Origin: Kitasatospora sp. GAS204B
GTDB taxonomy: Bacteria; Actinomycetota; Actinomycetes; Streptomycetales; Streptomycetaceae
DNA: 43,348 bases
NCBI RefSeq assembly: GCF_029892155.1
Contig: NZ_JARZAG010000043.1
Location: forward strand, 1 to 43,348
Direction: 5' to 3'
This document shows positions 31,207 through 38,860 of this stretch, in pieces (positions within the stretch are counted from its first letter, which is position 1; each line of letters begins with the position of its first letter). The notes under the pieces were generated by a model. That model saw only the letters and a program-made list of their open reading frames with translations, was not told the origin of the DNA and did not search any database. The position numbers and the translations under genes were made by a program.

Positions 31207-32000
31207 CCGCAACGCTGGATCTCGATACCTCACTGGCCGAACGGGCCGTCCAGGCCCGCAAGTTGGTCATCGACATGGCGGCCAGCCCGCGCGGCTGCCA
31301 CCTCGGCGGCAGCCTGTCCGTGCTGGACATCCTGATCGCGGCGCTGCACCGCTGCGAGCTCGACGACGGCACCCAGGTGGTGCTCAGCAAGGGCCACGCC
31401 GCCGCCGGGCTCTACGCCGCACTGCACGTCAGCGGGATCCTGCCGCAGAACCCGGCCCCGCTGTACGGGCAGCTCGGCCACCCGTACACCGGCCACCCGG
31501 GCCCCAAGGTGCCCGGGGTGCTCTTCCCCACCGGGAGCCTGGGCCACGGTGTGCCGTACGCGGCGGGCTGGGCGCTGGCCCGCCGCCTCGGCGGCCAGGG
31601 CGGGCTCGGCATCGCCGTCGCGGGGGACGGCGAACTGCAGGAGGGCCTGGTCTGGGAGACCTGCCAGGTCGCCGCCGCCCAGCGGCTGGGCAACTTCGTG
31701 CTGGTGGTGGACCGCAACGGCGGCCAGAACGACGGCCTGGTGCGGGACATCTCGCCGCTGCCCAACCTGGCCGCGCGGTTCGCCGCCTTCGGCTTCGAGA
31801 CGGCCGAGGTGGACGGGCACGACCTGACCGCGCTGAGCGCGGTGCTGTCCGGCGACCGGTCCACCGCCGAGCGGCCGCTCGCCGTGATCGCCGACACCGT
31901 CAAGGGCAAGGGTGTGCCCGCCGTCGAGGGCAAGGCGGGCTCCCACTACGTCACCATCGACGCCGCGCGCGCCGCCAAGTGGAAGCGGATGATCCGATGA
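31203..32000 (+). CDS. Transketolase, N-terminal (pyrophosphate-binding) subunit
   Basis: The 265-residue protein has RGCHLGGSLSVLDILIAAL, LSKGHAAAGLYAAL, the GSLGHGVPYAAGWALARRLGG loop, and the thiamin diphosphate/Mg motif GDGELQEGLVWETCQVAAAQRLGNFVLVVDRNGGQ. It is a split transketolase half, pairing with the following gene. In vazabitide-type pathways the split transketolase moves a two-carbon ketol unit to AmCP-glutamate semialdehyde. The usual NGLQ of transketolases reads NGGQ here. ATG 31203 overlaps the upstream stop by 4 bp. Confidence 0.95.
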   Translation: MTATLDLDTSLAERAVQARKLVIDMAASPRGCHLGGSLSVLDILIAALHRCELDDGTQVVLSKGHAAAGLYAALHVSGILPQNPAPLYGQLGHPYTGHPGPKVPGVLFPTGSLGHGVPYAAGWALARRLGGQGGLGIAVAGDGELQEGLVWETCQVAAAQRLGNFVLVVDRNGGQNDGLVRDISPLPNLAARFAAFGFETAEVDGHDLTALSAVLSGDRSTAERPLAVIADTVKGKGVPAVEGKAGSHYVTIDAARAAKWKRMIR

Positions 32001-32929
32001 CCCTCTCCGGCCGTGACGCCTACCGGGACGAACTCACCCGGCTGGCCGCCACCGACCCCACCATCGTCTGCCTGGAAGCCGATCTGGGCGGCAAGGGCCA
32101 CCCGTTCCAGGCCGCCCACCCGGACCGGTTCTTCAACCTCGGCATCGCCGAGGGCGCCATGATCGACATGGCGACCGGGCTCGCCGTGGCCGGCTACAAG
32201 CCGTTCGTCAGCACCTTCGCGCCGTTCGCCGCGCTCCGGGCGGCCGAGAGCCTCAAGCTCACCCTGGGCTACCTGGGCGCCGGGGTCACCGTGGTCGCGC
32301 CCTACGCCGGTGTCTCCGGCGCCTGGTTCGGCACCACGCACCACTGCCTGGAGGACTTCGCCGTTCTGCGCAGCATCCCGGGCGTGACCATCGCGGCCCC
32401 GTACGGCGAGGCGGACATGCGCGCCGTGATCCGGTCGGCGGCCCGCTCGGGCCGTCCGCACTACCTCAGGACCGGCCGCAACGCCACGTACCAGAGCCTG
32501 AGTCGGGACGGCGACGAGCTGCCGCTGGTGAACTGGGCGCAGCCGGGCGAGGCGGGCGCGAGCTGCCTGGTCTCGGTCGGCGAGGAGGGCACCAGGCTCG
32601 CGCTGGCCGCGGGCGAGCTGCGCCCCGAGCTGGCACACGCCCACCTCACCTACCTGGATCACGATCATCTCGCCGCCGCGGCAGCCGAGTTGAGCCGGCG
32701 CCACACCCGCTTCACGGTCGTCGAGGAGCACCGGCGCGAGGGCGGGGTGGCCGAGGCGCTGGCCCTGCTGCTGCCGCAGTGCGAGGTCACCGGCGTCAAC
32801 GCCGGCCACGACTGGCCCGTCCAGGGCGGCGACCACGACGAGGTGATGGGCCAACTCGGCCTGGACCTGCCGGCCGTGCTGTCCGCCCTCGACCGGCTCG
32901 ACCGGCTCGACCCGCTCGTCGCGCGCTGA
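31997..32929 (+). CDS. Transketolase, C-terminal (pyrimidine-binding) subunit
   Basis: The 310-residue protein (MTLSGRDAYRDELTRLAATDPTIVCLEADLGG) carries the thiamin pyrimidine-binding domain with RFFNLGIAEGAMIDMATGLAVAGYKPFVSTFAPFAALRAAE, whose Glu (IAEGAM) activates the cofactor. It has THHCLEDFAVLRSIPGVTIAAPYGEADMRA and a C-terminal transketolase domain. Together with the preceding subunit it makes the full enzyme, and the two overlap by 4 bp. It is the last of seven coupled genes from lysW; a 44-bp gap follows. Confidence 0.95.
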   Translation: MTLSGRDAYRDELTRLAATDPTIVCLEADLGGKGHPFQAAHPDRFFNLGIAEGAMIDMATGLAVAGYKPFVSTFAPFAALRAAESLKLTLGYLGAGVTVVAPYAGVSGAWFGTTHHCLEDFAVLRSIPGVTIAAPYGEADMRAVIRSAARSGRPHYLRTGRNATYQSLSRDGDELPLVNWAQPGEAGASCLVSVGEEGTRLALAAGELRPELAHAHLTYLDHDHLAAAAAELSRRHTRFTVVEEHRREGGVAEALALLLPQCEVTGVNAGHDWPVQGGDHDEVMGQLGLDLPAVLSALDRLDRLDPLVAR

Positions 32930-32973
32930 GCACCAGCCGACCCGTACCTTCGTTTCCCCACTGGAGTCCTGCC

Positions 32974-34605
32974 ATGTCCGACCAGTTCGAGATCGACCAC
33001 CTGGGCCAGTCGCCGACGCCGGCTCCCGCAGTGCCCGGAGCCCGCCGCGGCGGCCGGATCACCCTCCTCGCGGACGCGCCGCCGGAGCACGTGGACCCGA
33101 CGCAGATGTACATCGGCACCACGCTGGGCGTCGCCACCGGCATCTTCCACCGCACCCTGACCGGCTACCTGGAGAGCTGGGACGGCGGCCCCCGCAAGCT
33201 GGTCGGCGACCTGGCCACCGACACCGGGCGCACCACCGACGGCGGCCTGACCTGGACCTACACCCTGCGCGAGGGGCTGAAGTTCGAGGACGGCACGCCG
33301 ATCACCTCGTACGACGTGGCGCACGCGGTGGCCCGGTCGTTCTCCTCGAACGGCGTCTACGGACCCCAGTTCATCCAGCAGGCGCTGGACCCGGAGCGGA
33401 GCTACCAGGGCCCGTACCAGGACGGCACCCCCGCCCCGGGCGTGACCACCCCCGATGCCCGCACCATTGTCTTCGCGCTGGCCGAGCCGACCCCGGGCTT
33501 CCCCTTCCTGGCCACCACGACCACCACGACGCCGGTCCCGGCGGACCGGGACACCCGGGACGGGTACGAGACCTCGTGGCTGGCCACCGGGCCGTACCGG
33601 GTCCGGGACTTCGTCCCGAACGACCACTACCTGCTGGAGCGCAACCCGCACTGGGACCCGGCCAGCGACCCGATCCGCAGCCAGTACCCGGACGAGATCC
33701 GCTGGGAGTTCGGGGTCGCCCGGCAGCAGCAGACGGACCGTCTGCTGGAGCCGACCGAGGCCGACGCCCTGTCGATCGCGACCTTCGACGTCGCCGAGGA
33801 CAAGGTGGCCCAGGTGGCGGCCGATCCCGAGCTGCTGCGCCGGGTGATCGCCGGTCCCACGGCCTACCTCCAGTACGTCTACCTCAACACCCGCCGGGTC
33901 ACCGACGTCGACGTCCGGCGCGCGCTCAACTACGCCTTCGACCGCGGCACCTGCGTCGAGCTGGCCGGCGGTGAGGCCGGGGCGCAGCCGGGCACCACGA
34001 TCCTGGCGCCGATGGTCCCGGGCTACCGGCACCACGACGTCTACCCGTCCGGGCCCAACGGCGACCCGGTCAAGGCCAAGGAGCTGATCGCGGGCAAGGA
34101 GCTGCGACCGCTGGTCTTCGCCTACCCGGACACCGACCCGAACCGTCCGGTCGCACCGGCGGTCAAGCAGGCCCTGGAGCGGGCCGGTTTCGAGATCGTC
34201 CTGCGGCCGGTCGACAAGGCCGCCTTCTACAGCCTGATGGGCGACCCGGAGAACGACTGCGACCTGATCTACGGCGTGTGGGGGCCGGACTTCCCGGACG
34301 CCTCGGGCGTGTTCGACGTGCTCTTCCGCGGTGACCGGATCACCGACGGCGGCAACATGAACCTCTCCTACTTCGACGACGCCGCGATCACCGAGGAGAT
34401 CGCCCGCCTGGCCCAGGAGCCGGACCGGGCGGCCGTCGCCGAGGGCTACGCCGAGCTGGACCGCCGCCTGATGGCCGAGCACGCGCCGGTCATCCCGGTC
34501 TACTACAAGCGCCAGTTCACCCTGTTCGGCCCGCGGGTCGGCGGACTCTTCCTGAGCGCGCAGTACTTCGTCCCGAACCTCACCCGCATGCACGTCGTCG
34601 ACTGA
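32974..34605 (+). CDS. Family 5 (OppA/DppA-type) peptide-binding protein without visible export signal
   Basis: The 543-residue protein is homologous to ABC solute-binding proteins of the peptide/nickel family: GRITLLADAPPEHVDPTQMYIGTTLG, LTWTYTLREGLKFEDGTPITSYDVAHAVARSF, TGPYRVRDFVPNDHYLLERNPHWDP, RRALNYAFDRG, and VIPVYYKRQFTLFGPRVGGLF. The N-terminus, MSDQFEIDHLGQSPTPAPAVPGARRGG, has no hydrophobic stretch or lipobox cysteine, and no ABC permease or ATPase genes are nearby. So it may act in the cytoplasm, binding a peptide intermediate or product. ATG 32974 follows CTGGAGTCCTGCC; I saw no upstream start that would add a signal peptide. Confidence 0.88.
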   Translation: MSDQFEIDHLGQSPTPAPAVPGARRGGRITLLADAPPEHVDPTQMYIGTTLGVATGIFHRTLTGYLESWDGGPRKLVGDLATDTGRTTDGGLTWTYTLREGLKFEDGTPITSYDVAHAVARSFSSNGVYGPQFIQQALDPERSYQGPYQDGTPAPGVTTPDARTIVFALAEPTPGFPFLATTTTTTPVPADRDTRDGYETSWLATGPYRVRDFVPNDHYLLERNPHWDPASDPIRSQYPDEIRWEFGVARQQQTDRLLEPTEADALSIATFDVAEDKVAQVAADPELLRRVIAGPTAYLQYVYLNTRRVTDVDVRRALNYAFDRGTCVELAGGEAGAQPGTTILAPMVPGYRHHDVYPSGPNGDPVKAKELIAGKELRPLVFAYPDTDPNRPVAPAVKQALERAGFEIVLRPVDKAAFYSLMGDPENDCDLIYGVWGPDFPDASGVFDVLFRGDRITDGGNMNLSYFDDAAITEEIARLAQEPDRAAVAEGYAELDRRLMAEHAPVIPVYYKRQFTLFGPRVGGLFLSAQYFVPNLTRMHVVD

Positions 34606-34658
34606 CGACCCGCTGCACCCCCACCAGTCAACGGCCGAGCAGAACCGGAGGGTTCGTC

Positions 34659-35996
34659 ATGACGGACCGCATCACTGAGCTGTACAACAAGGAGAGCCTC
34701 GCCGAGGGCAGCGCGCTGCCCGGCATCATGGGCGAGGTCGAGCGCGACCCGGCGCTCGCCAACTGGACCGGGTCGTACCTGTCCAGGCCGCTCTTCATCG
34801 AGAAGCGCGAGATCGAGGCGTTCGCGGACGACGTCCTCGGGCTGTTCGACATCATCACCTCGCTGCCGAAGCGGCTGTTCGACGGTGATCTCGACCGCTA
34901 CTGCGACGCCCTGGGCATCGACGAGGAGCGCAAGAAGCTGATCATCCGGCTCGGCGGCGTCACCCCGCCCCGCTACGGTCGCGCGGACATGTACCACAAC
35001 GGCACCTCCTTCAAGCTCCTGGAGATCGGGATCGCCAGCGAGGTCGGCGGCGCCGACCGGGCCGGCGAGATCCCCCGCGCGCTGCTGGACGCCGAGCCGT
35101 TCGCGGCCTTCGCGGCGCAGCACGGCCTCGGGTACACCCACACCGGCCGCGCGGTCGCCGAGACCCTGGTGCAGGCGGGTGCCGCGATCGCCGCCGGTCG
35201 TGAGCCGGTGGTGGCCCTGCTCGAAGGCCCCGGCGGGCTCGCCAACTACGCCAGCCACTGGAACACCTTCCGCGACGTCATGCGCGGGTTCGGCGTGAAC
35301 TTCCACGTCGCCGAGATCGGCGACGTCGAGGACCGCGACGGCAAGCTGCACCTCGGCGACACGCCGGTCGATGTCATCCTGCGCTGCTTCACCGTCGAGG
35401 AGATCATCGGGGACGAGCACGGCGCCGCGCTGGTGGAGCCGGTCTTCCGGGCCCACGAGGCCGGCACCGTCTTCCTGTTCACCCCGATGGAGAGCAACCT
35501 GTTCGCCAACAAGGCGTGCCTGGCGCTGCTCTCCGACCCGCGCCACCGGTCGAGCTTCTCCGAGGAGGAGCTGACGCTGATCGACCGGGTGCTCCCGTGG
35601 ACCCGCTCGCTGAAGGGCGAGCCGTCGATCGAGCACGACGAGCTGCTCGCGTACGCCCGCGCGCACCGCGAGGAGCTGATCCTCAAGCCGAACGCCTTCT
35701 ACGGCGGTGTCGGCGTCATCGCGGGCTGGACCAGCACCGAGCAGGAGTGGTCCGAGGCGCTGGAGCGGGGCGTGGTCGAGGGCGCGATCGTGCAGGAGCG
35801 GGTGGTGCCGCGCTCCGAGCCGGTGGTCGACCCGCTGACCGGCCAGCAGGAGGACTGGCAGGCGGCCTGGGGTCTCTTCTACACCCCGGGCGGCTACGCC
35901 GGTGCGTACGCGCGCGCGGTGCCGGCCTTCGAGAGCCCGGTGATCGGCGTCACGGCGTACAAGAACACCCGCACCGCCGGGGTGCTGCACTACTGA
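34659..35996 (+). CDS. Glutathionylspermidine-synthase-like ATP-grasp protein, copy 1
   Basis: The 445-residue protein has LPKRLFDGDLDRYCDALGIDEERK, RADMYHNGTSFKLLEIGIASEVGG, FLFTPMESNLFANKACLALLSD and the ATP-binding-like HREELILKPNAFYGGVGVIAGWTS, with a C-terminal WGLFYTPGGYAGAYARAVPAF. The pattern resembles circularly permuted ATP-grasp proteins related to glutathionylspermidine synthases, which join a carboxylate to an amine. A second copy of the family lies at 37496 in the same cluster. Likely a peptide-bond-forming enzyme; substrate unknown. ATG 34659 follows CCGGAGGGTTCGTC. A terminator follows its stop by 8 bp. Confidence 0.78.
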   Translation: MTDRITELYNKESLAEGSALPGIMGEVERDPALANWTGSYLSRPLFIEKREIEAFADDVLGLFDIITSLPKRLFDGDLDRYCDALGIDEERKKLIIRLGGVTPPRYGRADMYHNGTSFKLLEIGIASEVGGADRAGEIPRALLDAEPFAAFAAQHGLGYTHTGRAVAETLVQAGAAIAAGREPVVALLEGPGGLANYASHWNTFRDVMRGFGVNFHVAEIGDVEDRDGKLHLGDTPVDVILRCFTVEEIIGDEHGAALVEPVFRAHEAGTVFLFTPMESNLFANKACLALLSDPRHRSSFSEEELTLIDRVLPWTRSLKGEPSIEHDELLAYARAHREELILKPNAFYGGVGVIAGWTSTEQEWSEALERGVVEGAIVQERVVPRSEPVVDPLTGQQEDWQAAWGLFYTPGGYAGAYARAVPAFESPVIGVTAYKNTRTAGVLHY

Positions 35997-36003
35997 GCCC
36001 CCT

Positions 36004-36063
36004 GAGCCGGCCCGGCCCGCGCGCTCCGCTCCTCCCCGGTGGGGCGCGCGGCCGGGCCGGCTC
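36004..36063 (+). terminator. Strong terminator after the first half of the cluster
   Basis: Arms GAGCCGGCCCGGCCCGCGCG (36004-36023) and GCGCGCGGCCGGGCCGGCTC (36044-36063) pair with one bulged C across a 20-nt loop. It separates the 22-36 kb unit from the MFS-led unit. The 137 bp after it (36064-36200) presumably holds the MFS promoter, though none was recognised. Confidence 0.8.
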
Positions 36064-36200
36064 CCGTCGGGACGACGACGGTAGGAAGAAGTGCGATCCG
36101 ACTTGTCACCACCGGCCGGCGCTGGCCCCCGACTTGGGACCTGAGGGAGGCTGGCCACTGGAGCGGGCATGCCAACTCCCATCAACCACAAGGAAGCGAA

Positions 36201-37439
36201 ATGAGCAGCTCACCACGTTTGCGCAGCGCGCTGGCGGCCAACTTCGGCGGCCTGCCCCGCCCGTTCTGGATCGTCTTCGCCGGGATGATCGCGAACCGGA
36301 TCGGCACCATGGTCGTCCCGTTCCTGGTCTTCTACCTGGGCTCACGCGGCATCACCACCGCGCAGACCGGCGGCATCGTGGTGGCCCTCGGGGTCGGCGG
36401 GATGTTCGGCCCGATGCTGGGCGGCTCGCTGGCGGACCGGATCGGCCGCCGGCCCGCGGTCATCATCGGCCTGGTCGCCACCCCCGCAGGTCTCGGCGCG
36501 CTGCTCGCCGCACCCGGTCCGCTCACGCTGGGCGTGGCCGCCGCGCTGCTCGGGCTGACCTCGGGCATCTACCGTCCGGCCGCCTCCGCGCTGGTCGGTG
36601 ACGTGGTCGGGACGGAGCTGCGCGGCAAGGCGTTCAGCCTGCTGCACTGGGGATTCAACATCGGTACGGCGGTGGCGAGCGCCGGCGCGGGCTACCTCGC
36701 GGCGCGCGGTTTCTGGCTGCTGTTCCTGCTGGACGGCGCGACCTGCCTGCTCTACGCGGCGATCGTGCTGGTCGGCATCCCCAAGGACCTGCCCAGGCCG
36801 AAGGTCGCCAAGGCGAGCGGCGGGTACGGCGTGGTCTTCCGCGACCGGCTGATGGTCGCCTACCTCGGGCTCAGCGTGCTGGGCATCACCATCTACACCC
36901 AGACCGAGTTCACCATCCCGCTCGCGATCCGCGACAACGGCCTGTCACCCGCGGTCTACGGGCTCGTCGGTGTCGCCAACGCGGCGCTGGTGGTGGCCCT
37001 GCAGCCGGTGCTCTACGGGCGGCTTTCCAAGCTGCCGCGGGTGAAGGTGCTGGCCGCCTCGTGGGCTCTGATCGGTCTGGGCGTGGCCTCCACCGGGCTC
37101 GCCCACCAGGCCTGGCAGTACCTGCCGACCGTCGCGATCTGGTCGCTCGGCGAGGTCGTCAACGGCGTGGTGGCCGGCGCGATCGTCGCCGACATCGCCC
37201 CGGAGGAGGCGCGCGGACGCTACCAGGGCGCGCTCAGCTGGGTCTGGTCGACCGCGCGGCTCGCCGCGCCCATCATCGCCGTCGGCCTGTTCACCACGGT
37301 CGGCCCGGCCGCCCTCTGGTGGGGCTGCGCGGTGGTCGGCCTGATCACCGCCGCCGCGACGGTGCGGCTGACGGCCGCCGTCGAGCGGCGCGTCAACCCG
37401 CCCCAGGCCGAGACCAAGGTGCTGGAGCCGGCGCTGTGA
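36201..37439 (+). CDS. MFS exporter
   Basis: The 412-residue protein has twelve predicted membrane segments with the major facilitator motif A after helix 2 (GGSLADRIGRRPAVIIGLVATPAG) and a typical central loop (PKDLPRPKVAKASGGYGVVF). The drug:H+ antiporter-1 type layout fits an efflux protein. Its position between two ATP-grasp genes makes it the likely product exporter or self-resistance pump. ATG 36201 follows AAGGAAGCGAA. It is probably the first gene of a second transcript. Confidence 0.92.
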   Translation: MSSSPRLRSALAANFGGLPRPFWIVFAGMIANRIGTMVVPFLVFYLGSRGITTAQTGGIVVALGVGGMFGPMLGGSLADRIGRRPAVIIGLVATPAGLGALLAAPGPLTLGVAAALLGLTSGIYRPAASALVGDVVGTELRGKAFSLLHWGFNIGTAVASAGAGYLAARGFWLLFLLDGATCLLYAAIVLVGIPKDLPRPKVAKASGGYGVVFRDRLMVAYLGLSVLGITIYTQTEFTIPLAIRDNGLSPAVYGLVGVANAALVVALQPVLYGRLSKLPRVKVLAASWALIGLGVASTGLAHQAWQYLPTVAIWSLGEVVNGVVAGAIVADIAPEEARGRYQGALSWVWSTARLAAPIIAVGLFTTVGPAALWWGCAVVGLITAAATVRLTAAVERRVNPPQAETKVLEPAL

Positions 37440-37495
37440 CGTCGCCGGCCGGAGCGAGGCGCAACGACAACCCCTACGGACAGGACTGAACTCCC

Positions 37496-38860
37496 GTGAC
37501 TGTCAACGAGACCTACCTGCGACGGACCCTGGCAGGCGACCGCGGCCTGCTGGACGCGGTGCGGGACGCGAAGCTCCCCGAGGCGTTCGCCAACGCCTTC
37601 GGCAAGGTCCTGCTGCCGCGGCCGTTCTTCGTCCCCGAGACCGAGATCCGCTCCTTCGCCGACGACCTCGCCGTCTTCTTCGAGCTGCTGTTCTCGATCC
37701 CGCAGCGCCTCTTCGACGGCGACCTGGGCCGCTACTGCGAGGCGCTGGGCATCGACCGGCCCCGGGCGGCCGTCATGCGCCGGCTGGCCGACCGGCCCGC
37801 GCTCTACGGGCGCGCCGACCTCAGCCACGACGGCGAGTCGTTCAAGCTCTTCGAGCTGAACGTCGGCAGCACGCTCGGCGGGACGGACCGCGCCGAACTC
37901 GCCCGCACGCTGCTGGAGGTGCCGGCCTTCCGCGACTTCGCCGACGAGCAGGGCCTCGGCTACGTCCACACCGGCGAACGGCTGGCCCAGACGCTGCGTG
38001 AGGTGGCACTCCCGCTGACCGACGGCGCCGAGCCGGTCGTCGCCTACGTCGAGCACAACGGCGGCCTGACCGGCACCAACCACCTGGCCCGCTCCTTCGC
38101 GGAGATGATGGCCCGCGCCGGCATCGACCTGGTCGTCGGCGAGATCGGGCAGCTCGAGGAGGTCGACGGTCGCCTGCACCTGCACGGCCGCCGGATCGAC
38201 GTGGTGCTGCGGTACTTCACCCCCAACGAGATCGTGGACGACCCGGACGGGGCGCGCGACCTCGAACCGGTCCTGCGCGCCCACGAGGAGGGCCGCGTCG
38301 TCCTGTGGACCACACCGCAGAGCGCGCTGTTCGGCAACAAGGGCGCCATGGCGCTGATGTCGGACCCACGGGTGCGCGCGGGCCTGTCGGACGCCGAGAC
38401 GGCACTGGTCGACCGGATCCTGCCCTGGACCCGGATGCTGACGCCCGAGTTGGTCGACCACTGCCGCCAGTACCGCGACGAGCTGATCCTCAAGCCGCGC
38501 GCCGACTACGGCGGCGCGGGCATCGTGGCCGGCTGGGAGAGCACCGACCGGGAGTGGCAGGAGACGCTCGACGCCTCCGTCGACGCGGGCTTCATCGTCC
38601 AGCGCCGGGTCGGCGCCCGCCCCGAGACGGTCGTCGACCCCGACACCGGCGAGCTCAGCGAGTGGACCGCGACCTGGGGCCTGTTCCTGCTCCCCTCCGG
38701 CTACGCCGGGTCCTACGTCCGCGCACTGGAGGACTCCGCCGGCGTCGTGCGCGCCGGGACCTTCCGCACGACGACCGTGTTCCACACCCCCGATCCGGCT
38801 CCGGCGGACCGGGCCGGGTCGGCGACCGCCACGAAGGAGGCGGCGTGGCAGGCAATCTGA
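37496..38860 (+). CDS. Glutathionylspermidine-synthase-like ATP-grasp protein, copy 2
   Basis: The 454-residue protein is a paralogue of the 34659 gene product: IPQRLFDGDLGRYCEALGIDRPRA, RADLSHDGESFKLFELNVGSTLGG, LWTTPQSALFGNKGAMALMSDPR and RDELILKPRADYGGAGIVAGWESTDREW, then WGLFLLPSGYAGSYVRAL. Differences within these blocks suggest separate substrates rather than recent duplication. GTG 37496 gives the matching N-terminus. Its end overlaps the pepN start by 16 bp. The C-terminus has a longer charged tail than copy 1. Confidence 0.78.
   Translation: MTVNETYLRRTLAGDRGLLDAVRDAKLPEAFANAFGKVLLPRPFFVPETEIRSFADDLAVFFELLFSIPQRLFDGDLGRYCEALGIDRPRAAVMRRLADRPALYGRADLSHDGESFKLFELNVGSTLGGTDRAELARTLLEVPAFRDFADEQGLGYVHTGERLAQTLREVALPLTDGAEPVVAYVEHNGGLTGTNHLARSFAEMMARAGIDLVVGEIGQLEEVDGRLHLHGRRIDVVLRYFTPNEIVDDPDGARDLEPVLRAHEEGRVVLWTTPQSALFGNKGAMALMSDPRVRAGLSDAETALVDRILPWTRMLTPELVDHCRQYRDELILKPRADYGGAGIVAGWESTDREWQETLDASVDAGFIVQRRVGARPETVVDPDTGELSEWTATWGLFLLPSGYAGSYVRALEDSAGVVRAGTFRTTTVFHTPDPAPADRAGSATATKEAAWQAI

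Noticed and set aside
32974..34605. ABC importer operon for peptides or nickel
   Set aside because: Only the binding protein is present. No permease or ATPase gene lies within the cluster and no export signal is seen.
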